64,000 bases of DNA from Fibrobacterota bacterium (GCA_023436205.1 JAEZKC010000072.1:1-64000); one strand, 5' to 3'. Counted from the first letter of the stretch, positions 1 through 7,897 are shown. Numbers and translations: made by a program. Notes: generated from the letters alone by a model not told the origin.

Positions 1-127
1 CTAAAAGCTACCGGCTTGCGGGGCTGCAGAATCAAAAAACTCAACCAGGAAAGGAGTAACGAGCGTATTTTACAGTGGCGGGTTTTGAAGTGCCCATAAG
101 TGGCGGAAATTGAAGTGCCCGGCGACA
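1..127 (+). mobile_element. Right end of an IS21-family insertion sequence (partial)
   Basis: The window opens inside an insertion sequence. Two direct copies of a 21-bp repeat, GTGGCGG-N3-TTGAAGTGCCC in form, lie at 75-95 and 100-120. They are followed by GGCGACA ending at 127, so the outer end read inward starts TGTCGCC. Multiple subterminal repeats and TG/CA ends are typical of IS21-family elements. The end of an istB-like frame lies just inside. The element stops exactly where a brnT reading frame starts, so it interrupts that gene. The left end and most of istAB lie outside the window. Confidence 0.72.
3..59 (+). CDS. istB: IstB-like ATPase, C-terminal fragment
   Basis: Only the last 18 codons are inside the window. 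They contain the string KSYRLAGL, which resembles the G-x-SYRL ending common to IstB helper ATPases of IS21 transposition. The position fits, because istB is the last gene before the right end. The fragment is too short for a firm family call; the terminal repeats just downstream carry most of the weight. Confidence 0.5.
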   Translation, partial: KSYRLAGLQNQKTQPGKE

Positions 128-269
128 GGTTGGGATTGGTTTTCTTAAAGGAATGATCGCTGTGATTGTTTTTATCGAAGATGATGAGAAAGAATTCGTG
201 AGGATAATATCAGTCAGAAAGGCAACTAAGAATGAAAGTCAACAATTCAAAAAAACAATCGGATACTGA
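128..269 (+). pseudogene. brnT: brnT toxin, 3' remnant interrupted by the IS21-family element
   Basis: Directly after the insertion-sequence end, a frame reads VGIGFLKGM, then a beta-strand segment, then FVRIISVRKATKNE and a stop at 267-269. The string RIIS-x-RKAT-K is the signature C-terminal segment of the BrnT ribonuclease toxin (RelE-like fold). The upstream half, with the rest of the nuclease fold, is missing and the insertion sequence stands in its place. The frame runs into brnA and overlaps it by 38 bases, the usual brnT-brnA order. The toxin is therefore probably inactive while its antitoxin is intact. The nearest internal ATG is at 153, but a product that short is unlikely to work. 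Confidence 0.75.
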
Positions 270-570
270 CTGGGAACGGCTTTCAACAATGAGTGACGAA
301 GAGATTAATTTCAGCGACAATGCTGAACTGGATGATTCGTTTTTTTCAAACGCCACATTAAGAATGCCCGAGTCTAAAAAGTCTGTAAGCCTTAGAATCG
401 ATCAGGATGTTTTAGAATGGTATAAGAGCCAGGGAGCAGGTTATCAAACACGAATGAACGCTGTATTAAGAATGTACATGCAGGCAAAAAGCGGTACTGC
501 ACGGAAGGTGCCGGTAAAGAGAAAAAAGGTTGGTACCTCGCAAAAACAATCACTGAAAAAGAGTAAATGA
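232..570 (+). CDS. brnA: BrnA family antitoxin
   Basis: The 112-residue product has the BrnA layout: an acidic N-terminal half that wraps the toxin (ELDDSFFSNATLRMP at about 31-45), then a ribbon-helix-helix DNA-binding domain with KKSVSLRIDQDVLEWYKSQG and QTRMNAVLRMYM. BrnA neutralises BrnT and represses the brnTA promoter as a dimer. The tail (about 88-112) is unusually Lys/Arg rich. The gene overlaps the truncated brnT remnant, so it is now an antitoxin without a functional local toxin. The native brnTA promoter lay upstream of the insertion, so expression must come from the insertion sequence or be lost. Confidence 0.9.
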   Translation: MKVNNSKKQSDTDWERLSTMSDEEINFSDNAELDDSFFSNATLRMPESKKSVSLRIDQDVLEWYKSQGAGYQTRMNAVLRMYMQAKSGTARKVPVKRKKVGTSQKQSLKKSK

Positions 571-610
571 AATAAGGGAATCGGTAAGAAAACCGGATAT
601 CTACGATGTC

Positions 611-690
611 GCCCCGCTCCGCTCACTCAGCCTGTTCTTCGATTCCGATCGTAGGAAGAGTAGGTCCGCCGAAGTCGAAGGGTTATTCTG
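611..690 (+). repeat. Dispersed repeat family A, copy 1
   Basis: This stretch starts GCCCCGCTCCGCTC and holds the core GTAGGTCCGCCGAAGTCGA at 660-678. Near-identical cores occur in many other gene gaps: about 43152, 48958, three tandem copies in 54437-54610, 61239, 61344 and 61628. The open frame through this copy (from 606) is compositional and has no coding character. Confidence 0.7.
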
Positions 691-737
691 TTTCCTTCTT
701 AACGCACCAAGAGAAAACGCATCCACCCACAAACAGC

Positions 738-1040
738 CCAGCGCTGAAGGCGCGGTCTCATACTAGCCCAGGGCAGAGCGGTAAACCCACCGAAGTTTGA
801 GGTCCGCCGAAAACGAAGGCGGGTCTTCCGCGTCGCTTAGGGTTGACAAACCAACGATTTTTTTTCCGGAGCCCTGTAGGGACAGTGTCAAGTTTGGAAT
901 AATCTATGGTCTGGGTTAGTTCTTTAGCGCTGAAGGCGTGGAATGTGACAGCCCGGGGTCAGCGGTCTTCCGCGCAGCCCCGGGTTAACGTGAGATAGTG
1001 TTTTAAGCTCTGAAAGAGCGGAATGTTCCTAGAGCCTGTT
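738..1040. repeat. GC-rich palindromic repeat block (families C and others)
   Basis: The block has two copies of AGCGCTGAAGGCG (starting near 740 and 925). A strong hairpin pairs CCCGGGG at 952-958 with CCCCGGG at 978-984. The stretch AACCAACGAT followed by CCCTGTAGGGAC near 852-895 matches a similar segment near 61440-61490 (AACCAACGAT, then CCCCTGAAGGGGC). No frame here looks coding. The structure is like known repeat clusters of gene-poor gaps. Confidence 0.55.
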
Positions 1041-1187
1041 GATTTGAGACTACAGAATTGATCAGGATTTGTGAACCTGAACAGACCCTTTGATTTACGC
1101 ACTCGACAAAACCTCCACCTCTTCTTCTTCCAAAATATATAATCAAGAGACAAGCTTCTCACCCGTGTATTCAACCTGGAGTACGTA

Positions 1188-1604
1188 ATGAATTCACTGA
1201 TTAATAAAATCCTGAACTGGGTACCTCTATTCCCTATAGTTCTTGCAGTTGTTCTATTCATAATTATCAAACTGGGAAGCAATAACCAGTTCAAGAAGGA
1301 ACTGGAGTCCACTCGAAACTGGCTTACTACCGAAGCTGAGATACTATCAGCCGACTGCCTTGATCAGGTTGCACTCAGTTCCGGTAGAATGGTGACAAGA
1401 ACGGGATATTCCATTCCGGAGATCAGATACAGGTATACTGTTGAAAACAAGGTTTATACAAATAACCGGTTGTCCATAACACCAATTTCAAACCTCAGAG
1501 AAGCTGCTGCAGCCACTGTGATTAACCATTTTGAAGATGCAGAAAGCATAAAGATTTATTACAACCCTGAGGATCCGTCAGACTCTGTGGTGTTCAGAAT
1601 ATGA
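1188..1604 (+). CDS. DUF3592 domain membrane protein
   Basis: The 138-residue protein has one N-terminal membrane segment (about 11-29, VPLFPIVLAVVLFIIIKLG). A soluble domain follows with the DUF3592 features: a WLTTEAEILSAD strand, a central IRYRYTVENKVYTNNR hairpin, and a C-terminal YYNPEDPSDSVV segment. DUF3592 proteins have no assigned biochemical role. The ATG at 1188 starts just before the membrane segment. The stop overlaps the next gene by four bases (ATGA), so the two are probably co-translated. Confidence 0.75.
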   Translation: MNSLINKILNWVPLFPIVLAVVLFIIIKLGSNNQFKKELESTRNWLTTEAEILSADCLDQVALSSGRMVTRTGYSIPEIRYRYTVENKVYTNNRLSITPISNLREAAAATVINHFEDAESIKIYYNPEDPSDSVVFRI

Positions 1605-2107
1605 AAAGCTCCCTTGTCATATTCTCAATCTGCACTCTTGCACTGCTTACCATTGCCGGGATACACGATTCTGGAATTCAAAGCCCTGCTTCCACTGCTA
1701 TTGAGAATATCAAGTGCAGTATTAACTCAATCAAATACCATGATGGCTCTGAGATAAAACCAGACTTCAAGTATATCAGGTCCTGTGATATTTTTGAGTT
1801 GAAGCGGACAGAAAAGGGTGACTATCATTACCGAATTTCCGATTGCTGTAATCGACATGATGGAACACTTATACTGGACCAATCGCGAATCTTTGTCCTG
1901 TCCAGGCGTTCGACATTAAATGGGTGTTTTCCAAACTTTGCTGAGCGACAGAAGGAAAATCCTGATTCGGTGTTGCAGCAGGAGAAGTATGAATTATTAC
2001 TCCGGGATGGACCAAGTTTTTTGCCGTTGCAGAGACCTTATACTTGGCCCGTTTTCAAGATGAGCTCAAACTATGGAACAGTAAAAAAGATACGTCAGTA
2101 TTATTGA
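1601..2107 (+). CDS. Hypothetical exported protein
   Basis: This 168-residue protein is not recognised. It starts with a signal-like hydrophobic segment (about 4-20, SLVIFSICTLALLTIAGI), followed by a mixed alpha/beta region with five cysteines, including a CC pair (SDCCNRHDGT). The ATG overlaps the stop of the DUF3592 gene, so the pair forms a small operon. The product may be periplasmic or anchored by its uncleaved N-terminus. No catalytic motif is visible. Confidence 0.6.
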   Translation: MKSSLVIFSICTLALLTIAGIHDSGIQSPASTAIENIKCSINSIKYHDGSEIKPDFKYIRSCDIFELKRTEKGDYHYRISDCCNRHDGTLILDQSRIFVLSRRSTLNGCFPNFAERQKENPDSVLQQEKYELLLRDGPSFLPLQRPYTWPVFKMSSNYGTVKKIRQYY

Positions 2108-2162
2108 TACGCATAGATTAACAAATATGCGATATTGCTGCATTAACTGAGGAATCATCAAA

Positions 2163-2669
2163 ATGAAAATCTTGGAAACCGAGCGCTTATTTCTTGAGGA
2201 CATTCAGGAAAACCGATTTGAGGATCTGGCAAACCTGTTGGCAAACAAGAGGGTTCACAGATTTTTCCCCAAAGCACTGGACAGACATGAGTCTCTTGAA
2301 TTCCTCCACAAAGTCCAGAGAAGGCAAAAAGAAGATGGTGTTTCTTTCTGGGCAGTTATTCGTAAAAGTGATATGAAATTTCTGGGGATTTGCGGACTGC
2401 TCAAACAGATAATCGATGAAAAAGAAGAGATCGAGGTAGGATATAGAATCAATGATGAGTTCTGGGGCAATGGATATGGTACCGAAGCTGCAAAGGGTTG
2501 CATGCAATACGCAAAGGAGAAACTGGGTTTGCCATCGGTGATCAGCCTCATTCTAAAAGAGAACAGTCAATCTGTAAGAGTCGCTGAAAAGAACGGTTTA
2601 GTTTTAGAAAAAGAGTCGATGTTTCATGGACAGATGCATCAGGTATATCGAAAGACTTTTAAAGACTAG
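2163..2669 (+). CDS. GNAT family N-acetyltransferase (RimJ/RimL-like)
   Basis: The 168-residue protein follows the Acetyltransf_3 pattern of RimJ/RimL enzymes. It opens with LETERLFLEDI and has a central FWAVIRKSDMKFLGICGL strand pair. The acetyl-CoA loop region reads VGYRINDEFWGNGYGTEAA (motif A, with G-x-GYG-x-EA), and the C-terminus has NSQSVRVAEKNGLVLE. Such enzymes move acetyl from acetyl-CoA to an amino group, often a protein N-terminus. The substrate here cannot be told. The gene stands alone with a purine-rich leader just before the ATG. Confidence 0.85.
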   Translation: MKILETERLFLEDIQENRFEDLANLLANKRVHRFFPKALDRHESLEFLHKVQRRQKEDGVSFWAVIRKSDMKFLGICGLLKQIIDEKEEIEVGYRINDEFWGNGYGTEAAKGCMQYAKEKLGLPSVISLILKENSQSVRVAEKNGLVLEKESMFHGQMHQVYRKTFKD

Positions 2670-2735
2670 AAACTGAATAGCCCGATAAAGCCAGATGCAG
2701 ATTGATGCTTTCTAAAATTTTCTAAGAGAGTTCCG

Positions 2736-3248
2736 ATGAGTGAATTTTTCAGCTTTTCCGGAAAGTCGAACAGAAAGGAATTCATAGCGGTTACTATCCT
2801 CAATCTGTTCATTATCAATATGAGTTCAATTGTGTTAAGCAGATATATAAGCGGAAAAGATCTTCATGTCATATTTTTGAACACCTTCATAATCAGCGCG
2901 CTCTTTTTCGCCTTACAGCTGCCGGTTACAGTCCGAAGGCTAAAAGATCTGGAAAAATCAAGAAGCATGGTTTTAATTCTAGTTACCCCTGTAAACATTT
3001 TCTTCCTTATCTATCTGGCCTTTGCATCGGCTCCTGGGTTCGCCAATCAGATGAAAACCCAGACTGAAACTGCCACAGAGGAAGAGGTACAAGTGGTACT
3101 TTGTCCTGCGTGTAATTCATCCGATTGCGATTACGATAAAAATGCCTATATGATGAACAGGATTATGTTCAAAGTGTCATTTGGAAAAAGCCCGGTTATA
3201 AAAGAGTATCGCTGTTTTGAATGCGGGAACAGGTGGGAGCTTCAGTAG
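2736..3248 (+). CDS. DUF805-like membrane protein with C-terminal zinc ribbon
   Basis: The N-terminal 100 residues resemble DUF805 (YhaH-type) inner-membrane proteins. The start MSEFFSFSGKSNRKEFI is typical and is followed by three hydrophobic segments (about 17-33, 44-64, 79-99) with RRLKDLEKSR between the last two. The C-terminal 50 residues form a likely zinc ribbon: CPACNSSDC near 124-132 and CFECGNRW near the end. The fusion of a DUF805-like domain to a zinc ribbon is the odd feature. The function is unknown. Confidence 0.65.
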   Translation: MSEFFSFSGKSNRKEFIAVTILNLFIINMSSIVLSRYISGKDLHVIFLNTFIISALFFALQLPVTVRRLKDLEKSRSMVLILVTPVNIFFLIYLAFASAPGFANQMKTQTETATEEEVQVVLCPACNSSDCDYDKNAYMMNRIMFKVSFGKSPVIKEYRCFECGNRWELQ

Positions 3249-3653
3249 CGTCCCAAGGCTATATTTCACGGTTTTTTCTGACCTGGCCTGAAAAAAGACA
3301 AACCCAAAATTACCGCATACTTCTTTGCACTTATTGTATTGGCTACGCTCACTTGAATTGCAAATCCTTTTTTTGATAGTACATCCGCTTTAGTCTGCGG
3401 ACCAACCGGGACTCGTCCTGGCCACCTTGATGCCCATCTGCTTTGGCGTGGTTCTCTGTGGTCTCGTTGCTGGAGTCTGGCGGTTGGTCACGGGATGAAG
3501 AGAGCGAATGGAACTAACTGCCCTTATTAAGCATTCGTTGATCAAAGGAGAATTCTGAAAGTGAATGGTCAGCTTGTATCAGTCATACCTGGAAAGTCGG
3601 CTTCTGGTATATCTTTGAATTGTATTTAGCGGGGGAACTTTCCCCTTATTAAT
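3249..3653. other. Gap without a recognised gene
   Basis: No convincing gene is seen. A plus-strand frame of about 34 codons near 3390-3498 encodes one hydrophobic stretch (LVLATLMPICFGVVL) but begins right after a stop, so it may be a gene scrap. A short hairpin (GGGGAA with TTCCCC) near 3632-3647 lies just past the end of the minus-strand gene at 3654. Confidence 0.4.
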
Positions 3654-4295
3654 TCAGAACCCAACCCATACTCCGCTAGTGACAGTCAAGGACATCTCAT
3701 CTTCGAAATCACCTCCCAACCCCATATCGATCGCCAGCCATTCACGTATCGACAACTGTGCGCCAATCTGCCACCATTGGATCGAATCATCAATACCCCT
3801 TAACTCAAGGCCGCTGACGACAGGTCCTGTCTGGAAAACAGCGGCTAAACCATAGGTTACCGCTCTCCCTTTTGTTTCTCCCTGAGTTTCCATCCCGACA
3901 TTTCCATTGAACGAAACGATACCAATTGATTTGGAAGCGATAAGATTTACTGCATAAGAGGGTTCTCCGAAACTGGCACTCAATGATGCCGACAGCAAAT
4001 CAGGAATGATGGCATATTTGAAACCCATTTGAAGAGGAGTGTGCTGCTCGTCAATTTCAGGAAGTGAAGTATAGCCGAATCCTATTCCTATGTCCATGCG
4101 ATCGGTTATACCATGCTTGAGGCCAATCCCTCCATCGAATGCATCTTTCCAATAATTTGATGCCACTTCCAACTCAAATCCATTTTTCTCAACAGTACCT
4201 GCATCATCCACGGTGAAGGGGCGAGCCCCATTAACCTGAAAGGCAAGGAATCCAATAATCACTAAAGCAACAACTGAAGACTTACTCATGAACAA
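3654..4295 (-). CDS. Outer-membrane beta-barrel protein of the iron regulon
   Basis: The 213-residue protein has a signal peptide (about 1-23, ending FQVNGA). A run of alternating hydrophobic beta strands ends in phenylalanine, as usual for outer-membrane barrels. The mature start, RPFTVDDAGTVEKNGFELE, resembles the MetA-pathway-of-phenol-degradation/transporter-like barrel family. It lies just downstream of feoB in the same direction but has its own operator-like inverted repeat (4318-4331) behind the feoB terminator. It is therefore probably controlled with feoAB by the DtxR-type regulator. A role in iron passage across the outer membrane is inference from this context only. Confidence 0.6.
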   Translation of the reverse strand: MFMSKSSVVALVIIGFLAFQVNGARPFTVDDAGTVEKNGFELEVASNYWKDAFDGGIGLKHGITDRMDIGIGFGYTSLPEIDEQHTPLQMGFKYAIIPDLLSASLSASFGEPSYAVNLIASKSIGIVSFNGNVGMETQGETKGRAVTYGLAAVFQTGPVVSGLELRGIDDSIQWWQIGAQLSIREWLAIDMGLGGDFEDEMSLTVTSGVWVGF

Positions 4296-4317
4296 CTCCT
4301 TCTTGAAGCATAATTAA

Positions 4318-4331
4318 TTAGAAATTTCTAA
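4318..4331. promoter_or_regulatory. DtxR-type operator candidate, site 1
   Basis: The palindrome TTAGAAATTTCTAA lies 22 bases before the outer-membrane protein gene. The same form, TTAGA-N4-TCTAA, occurs before feoA and before the regulator gene, and its half-sites resemble DtxR/IdeR-type iron boxes (TTAGG...CCTAA). Three matching sites in one iron locus make regulation by the adjacent DtxR-family protein the simplest reading. Confidence 0.7.
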
Positions 4332-4343
4332 CTCCAGGTTTTT

Positions 4344-4369
4344 AAAAAACCTCGACTGTTGCATCGAGG
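4344..4369 (-). terminator. Rho-independent terminator after feoB
   Basis: Read on the minus strand, the stem CCTCGA...TCGAGG with an 8-base loop is followed directly by six T. It lies just past the feoB stop and separates feoAB from the outer-membrane protein gene. Confidence 0.75.
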
Positions 4370-4378
4370 CCATGCGCT

Positions 4379-6571
4379 TCAACTTAATCCGACGATTTTT
4401 CCGATCTGATAAACAATTGTGGCTGCACTCCAGGCAAAGATCAACTGATAGCAGAGAGAAAAGAGAGACCATTTCCAGTTTTTCAGTTCCCTGATCACTG
4501 TGACAAGCGCAACCAGGCACGGTGTGTACAGCAGAACGAAGAGCATGAAAGCAAATGCAGACAGCGGTGTGAAGTGTTCAACAATTATAGCTCGAAGTCC
4601 TTCGCTTTCCTCGTTTTCTTCATCACCGACAGCATAGAGAACACCCATGGAACCTACGACAATCTCCTTTGCCACAAAACCTGTGACAAGTGAGACAGCA
4701 CCCCTCCAATCGGTACCGAATGGTTTTACCACCGGCTCGAGTGTTTTTCCTATTCTTCCGATATAGGTCTGCTCCATTACTGCAGCGTGTTTTTCAGCTT
4801 CCATAGTTTGGATGATAGACTCCCGAGCCGACTTTTCAGTAGTCATATCCAACCGGACCTGCTCAATTTTCGATTCGAACTGCGCTTCAATATGGGGGGC
4901 CTTAGGATAAATGCCAGCCCACCACAGGATTATCGAGAAGACAAGGACCACGCCGCCCATTTTTTTAAGGTAATGCTCCGTTTTCTGCCACATGTGAATA
5001 AGGATGCTTCTTCCGGTGGGAAGACGATATGGCGGGAGCTCCATGACAAATGCATAGTCCTCCGTTTTCCTGAACAGAGAGTGCTTGAAAAGAATCGCCA
5101 TCAATATGAACGCCCCGAAACTGAGAACCACCTGAAAGAGGAAAACCACATTGCCCGCATTTTTGGGAAACATGGCTCCGGCAAACAGCACAAAGACCGG
5201 TAAGCGTGCAGAACAGGAGATAAGGGGGGTGAGTAGTATTGTTTTAATACGATCCTTGGGCGATTCCAGAGTACGCGCGGCCATAATCGCCGGCACACTG
5301 CATCCCATTCCCATGAGCATGGGGATAAAGCTTTTACCGTGAAGACCTATCTTATGCATAAGTCGGTCGGTGATAAAGGCAGCCCTGGCCATGTATCCAG
5401 TATCTTCCATTATGGAAATGCCTAAAAAGAGGATGAGAATATTTGGCAGAAAACCGATGACCCCACCCACGCCGGCGATAATGCCATCGACAAGGAGATC
5501 CTTGATCGTGCCATCAGGAATATTGGCGGAAGCGATATCACTGAGCCAGCCGATGAGTGTCTCTATCCAGCCCATCGGGTATTCGCCAAGCTTGAACGTT
5601 GCTTGAAACAGAAGCCACATAAACAGCAGAAACACAGGATAGGCCCACACCCGGTGAGTGAGGACTGCATCAATTTTATCTGAAATCTCAAGACGGTTTG
5701 TCGCCGGATAGCGCAGAGTCTCCTTAACTGCACCGGAAATGAATCCGTAACGCTCCTCGGCGATACGGGTCTGGGGATCATCCCCAAGCAAAGGGAGAAG
5801 TTTTGCGGTGAGTTCATCTCTAAAATCCAAGGCAACTTCACCGCCACTCATTTCAGCTATTTCAGTTTCGAGAGCCTTATCTTTTTCGAAAAGTTGAACA
5901 GCAGCCCATCTTGATGGATATGGCAGTTCGGGTAGGGTATTGAGCAATGATTCCAGTTTTGAAATGGCCGATACGAGTTCGGCTGGAAAGGTTACTGATA
6001 TGAGCTTGACTTTATTACTATTGCACGTGTCATGAGATAATGCTGCCTCAAGAAGGTTGTCAATCCCTTCGCCGGTGCGGGCATTTGTGGGGATAATTGT
6101 CAATCCCAGCAGTTTACTCAGCAAGTCAATGTCAATCTTAATACCTTTCCCTTTGACTTCATCCCACATGTTTAGTGCCAGCACAGGGCGCACTCCCAGC
6201 TCCATAAGCTGAAGAGCCAGGTAGAGTTGACGTTCAAGGTTGGTTGCGTCGATAACATCTATGACAATATCCGGTTTTTCATTCATGATGAAGTCACGGG
6301 CAACCTTCTCGTCCGGTGAACAGGTACTGAGTGAATATGTTCCAGGGAGATCGATAATGGTGGCCTGAATACCTTTATGGCGAAGCTTACCCTCCTTGAA
6401 TTCCACCGTAACACCGCTCCAGTTTCCAACCTTCTGATTTGCACCTGTAAGCCGGTTGAAGAGGGAGGTTTTCCCGGAGTTCGGATTACCTGTCAATGCG
6501 ATTTTCAATGTTCCCGATGAGGTTTCTTTTTGCAGACTTTCGTTTTCATCAGCAACAGTACGCGTGCTCAT
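4379..6571 (-). CDS. feoB: Ferrous iron transport protein B
   Basis: FeoB is the inner-membrane Fe(II) permease with a cytosolic GTPase domain. The 730-residue product shows the G1 loop GNPNSGKT at 28-35, the G3 motif DLPGTYSL and the G4 region NMWDE. A helical spacer follows, and then about eight membrane segments from roughly residue 300 with the conserved GMGCSVPAIMAARTLES gate segment and a second Gate-type core near LVTGFVAKEIVVGS. Length matches typical FeoB. The ATG overlaps the feoA stop by four bases. The operator-like repeat before feoA should control both genes. Confidence 0.96.
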   Translation of the reverse strand: MSTRTVADENESLQKETSSGTLKIALTGNPNSGKTSLFNRLTGANQKVGNWSGVTVEFKEGKLRHKGIQATIIDLPGTYSLSTCSPDEKVARDFIMNEKPDIVIDVIDATNLERQLYLALQLMELGVRPVLALNMWDEVKGKGIKIDIDLLSKLLGLTIIPTNARTGEGIDNLLEAALSHDTCNSNKVKLISVTFPAELVSAISKLESLLNTLPELPYPSRWAAVQLFEKDKALETEIAEMSGGEVALDFRDELTAKLLPLLGDDPQTRIAEERYGFISGAVKETLRYPATNRLEISDKIDAVLTHRVWAYPVFLLFMWLLFQATFKLGEYPMGWIETLIGWLSDIASANIPDGTIKDLLVDGIIAGVGGVIGFLPNILILFLGISIMEDTGYMARAAFITDRLMHKIGLHGKSFIPMLMGMGCSVPAIMAARTLESPKDRIKTILLTPLISCSARLPVFVLFAGAMFPKNAGNVVFLFQVVLSFGAFILMAILFKHSLFRKTEDYAFVMELPPYRLPTGRSILIHMWQKTEHYLKKMGGVVLVFSIILWWAGIYPKAPHIEAQFESKIEQVRLDMTTEKSARESIIQTMEAEKHAAVMEQTYIGRIGKTLEPVVKPFGTDWRGAVSLVTGFVAKEIVVGSMGVLYAVGDEENEESEGLRAIIVEHFTPLSAFAFMLFVLLYTPCLVALVTVIRELKNWKWSLFSLCYQLIFAWSAATIVYQIGKIVGLS

Positions 6572-6861
6572 GCTTTCACCTCTTCAAGCGAGACAGGTCC
6601 GGGCCGATATATATCTACAGGGACAACAAGGATTTCATTTGCCTCTGCGACCCTGAGCGAAATGTGCGCATTCTTGATTTTGACCTCGATTGGATCATAA
6701 AGAGGGGCATATTTCAAGATTTGAAGCGGGGTTTCCGGAATGAACCCCATTTCAAGCATTCTCTTTTTAAGCGGGCCGGAACCCCTAATAGAGTCAATTA
6801 TCACTTTGTCACGTTCATTGAAGGTCGACAAGGGCCTCTTTCTCTTCACACTTTGTTTCAC
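6568..6861 (-). CDS. feoA: Ferrous iron transport protein A
   Basis: FeoA is a small SH3-like protein that works with FeoB. The core LKKRMLEMGFIPETPLQILKYAPLYDPIEVKI and the ISLRVAEANEI strand are standard for the family. A start at TTG 6894 is possible, but the GTG at 6861 has a good ribosome site (AGGAG eight bases upstream). It also leaves the operator at 6895-6908 outside the gene, so GTG 6861 is preferred. The product then has 97 residues with a basic N-terminal tail. The gene is translationally coupled to feoB. Confidence 0.92.
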   Translation of the reverse strand: MKQSVKRKRPLSTFNERDKVIIDSIRGSGPLKKRMLEMGFIPETPLQILKYAPLYDPIEVKIKNAHISLRVAEANEILVVPVDIYRPGPVSLEEVKA

Positions 6862-6894
6862 CTGCACGTCTCCTGTTGGATATTGCTTATTCAA

Positions 6895-6908
6895 TTAGAT
6901 TGTTCTAA
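6895..6908. promoter_or_regulatory. DtxR-type operator candidate, site 2
   Basis: TTAGATTGTTCTAA, a 5+5 inverted repeat with a 4-base spacer, lies 34 bases before the preferred feoA start. It has the same half-sites and spacing as sites 1 and 3, so it is probably the iron-responsive operator of feoAB. Confidence 0.72.
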
Positions 6909-6925
6909 CTTGAGGGTAAAAAAAA

Positions 6926-7657
6926 TTACACTTTCCTGTTTACATAAATCATTGATGCTTCTTCCCGCCTCAGAGAAAGATGTGTATTTCTCACCACTAC
7001 TTCGATAGGATCATCCAGAGGTGCTGCCCTGACGACGTGAATGGCCTGATTCCGTACGATTCCCATGTCAAGGAGTCGTTTTTTCAGTGATCCGGATCCT
7101 TTTACTTCCGTAACTATGCCTCTATCGCCAGGCGAAAGGTCGTTTAGATTCTCTTTTTTATCCTCCGTGTCAGAATCGCGGGTTTTCTTTGAAGAGTATG
7201 CACAATCGGAGGAACAGTTGATTCGGGAAGCACACTCTTCCATTGTTTCACGGATAATGGCTGACGCAGAACACTCTTTTTGCATGGCATCCATTAATGC
7301 ACCCATTTTTCTGCACACTTCAGATGACATGCCGTGTTCCATAGAGCAGGCGGTCTTGTCGGCATCCTCTTCGGATAACCCCAGAATGCCGGTAAAGAAT
7401 TCTTTCAGGACATGGTGGCGCCGATCGATGCATCTGGCTGTGCCAAGCCCCTCCTCGGTAAGGGTGACAAATGATCGGGCTTCATAGTTAATGAGACCTT
7501 TTTCGGCCAGTGAACGTAAAGCTACCGTGACTGAAGAGCGTTTGACGTTCAATTTGTCGGCAATCTCCATTGAACGGGCGACTTTGTTCATGGCGGATAT
7601 TTGAAATATCGCTTCGAGATAATCTTCCAGGGTGGGACTTAAAATGTTTATACTCAT
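6926..7657 (-). CDS. DtxR-family metal-dependent transcriptional regulator
   Basis: The 243-residue protein has the three DtxR/IdeR parts. An N-terminal winged helix comes first (LEDYLEAIFQIS, then VKRSSVTVALRSLAEKGLINYE). A dimerisation and metal-binding region follows at about 60-140 (LTEEGLGTARCIDRRHHVLKEFF, then SMEHGMSSEVCRKM, with conserved His, Glu and Cys ligand positions). A C-terminal FeoA/SH3-like domain occupies about 172-243. A Ser/Cys-rich linker (INCSSDCAYSSKK) between the last two is unusual. It faces the same way as feoAB and has an operator-like repeat 16 bases before its ATG, so it probably represses itself and the feo genes when metal is bound. Confidence 0.9.
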   Translation of the reverse strand: MSINILSPTLEDYLEAIFQISAMNKVARSMEIADKLNVKRSSVTVALRSLAEKGLINYEARSFVTLTEEGLGTARCIDRRHHVLKEFFTGILGLSEEDADKTACSMEHGMSSEVCRKMGALMDAMQKECSASAIIRETMEECASRINCSSDCAYSSKKTRDSDTEDKKENLNDLSPGDRGIVTEVKGSGSLKKRLLDMGIVRNQAIHVVRAAPLDDPIEVVVRNTHLSLRREEASMIYVNRKV

Positions 7658-7672
7658 AATGCTCCAACTGAA

Positions 7673-7686
7673 TTAGATTCTTCTAA
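7673..7686. promoter_or_regulatory. DtxR-type operator candidate, site 3
   Basis: TTAGATTCTTCTAA lies just before the regulator gene and matches sites 1 and 2 in half-sites (TTAGA/TCTAA) and in the 4-base spacer. Autoregulation is the likely role. Confidence 0.72.
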
Positions 7687-7865
7687 CTAAAAATACAGAA
7701 TATATGATTTCGGGGCAAGGAGAATCTAAAAAAGCCGGAATCAGTTGTCCGAAAGGTACTGATCACCCAGGAGAGTTTATAAAAAGTGTGCAGAGTCGAG
7801 CGGAACTCGTGGTTGATAGGCTCTGATGACTACACAACGAAGATTTTCGATGCGGGAAACAATCG

Positions 7866-7897
7866 CGGTGACCTGCAAGGCGTCTTCGCCGTTAACA
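7866..7897 (+). repeat. Dispersed repeat family B, copy 1
   Basis: CGGTGACCT, a few variable bases and GGCGTCTTCGCCGTTAACA form a conserved unit of about 31 bp. The core can fold as GGCG-TCTT-CGCC. Other copies are at 11127-11157 (minus), 43207-43237 (minus), 54384-54411 (plus, 5' half degenerate) and 61586-61622 (plus). The rest of the 7687-7954 gap shows no gene. Confidence 0.75.

Noticed and set aside
606..800. 64-codon open frame after brnA
   Set aside because: It runs through repeat family A and a palindromic block with no ribosome site. The same sequence recurs in other gaps in all frames.
3390..3498. Short plus-strand frame with one hydrophobic stretch
   Set aside because: It begins right after a stop, has only a late internal ATG and is too short to support a gene.
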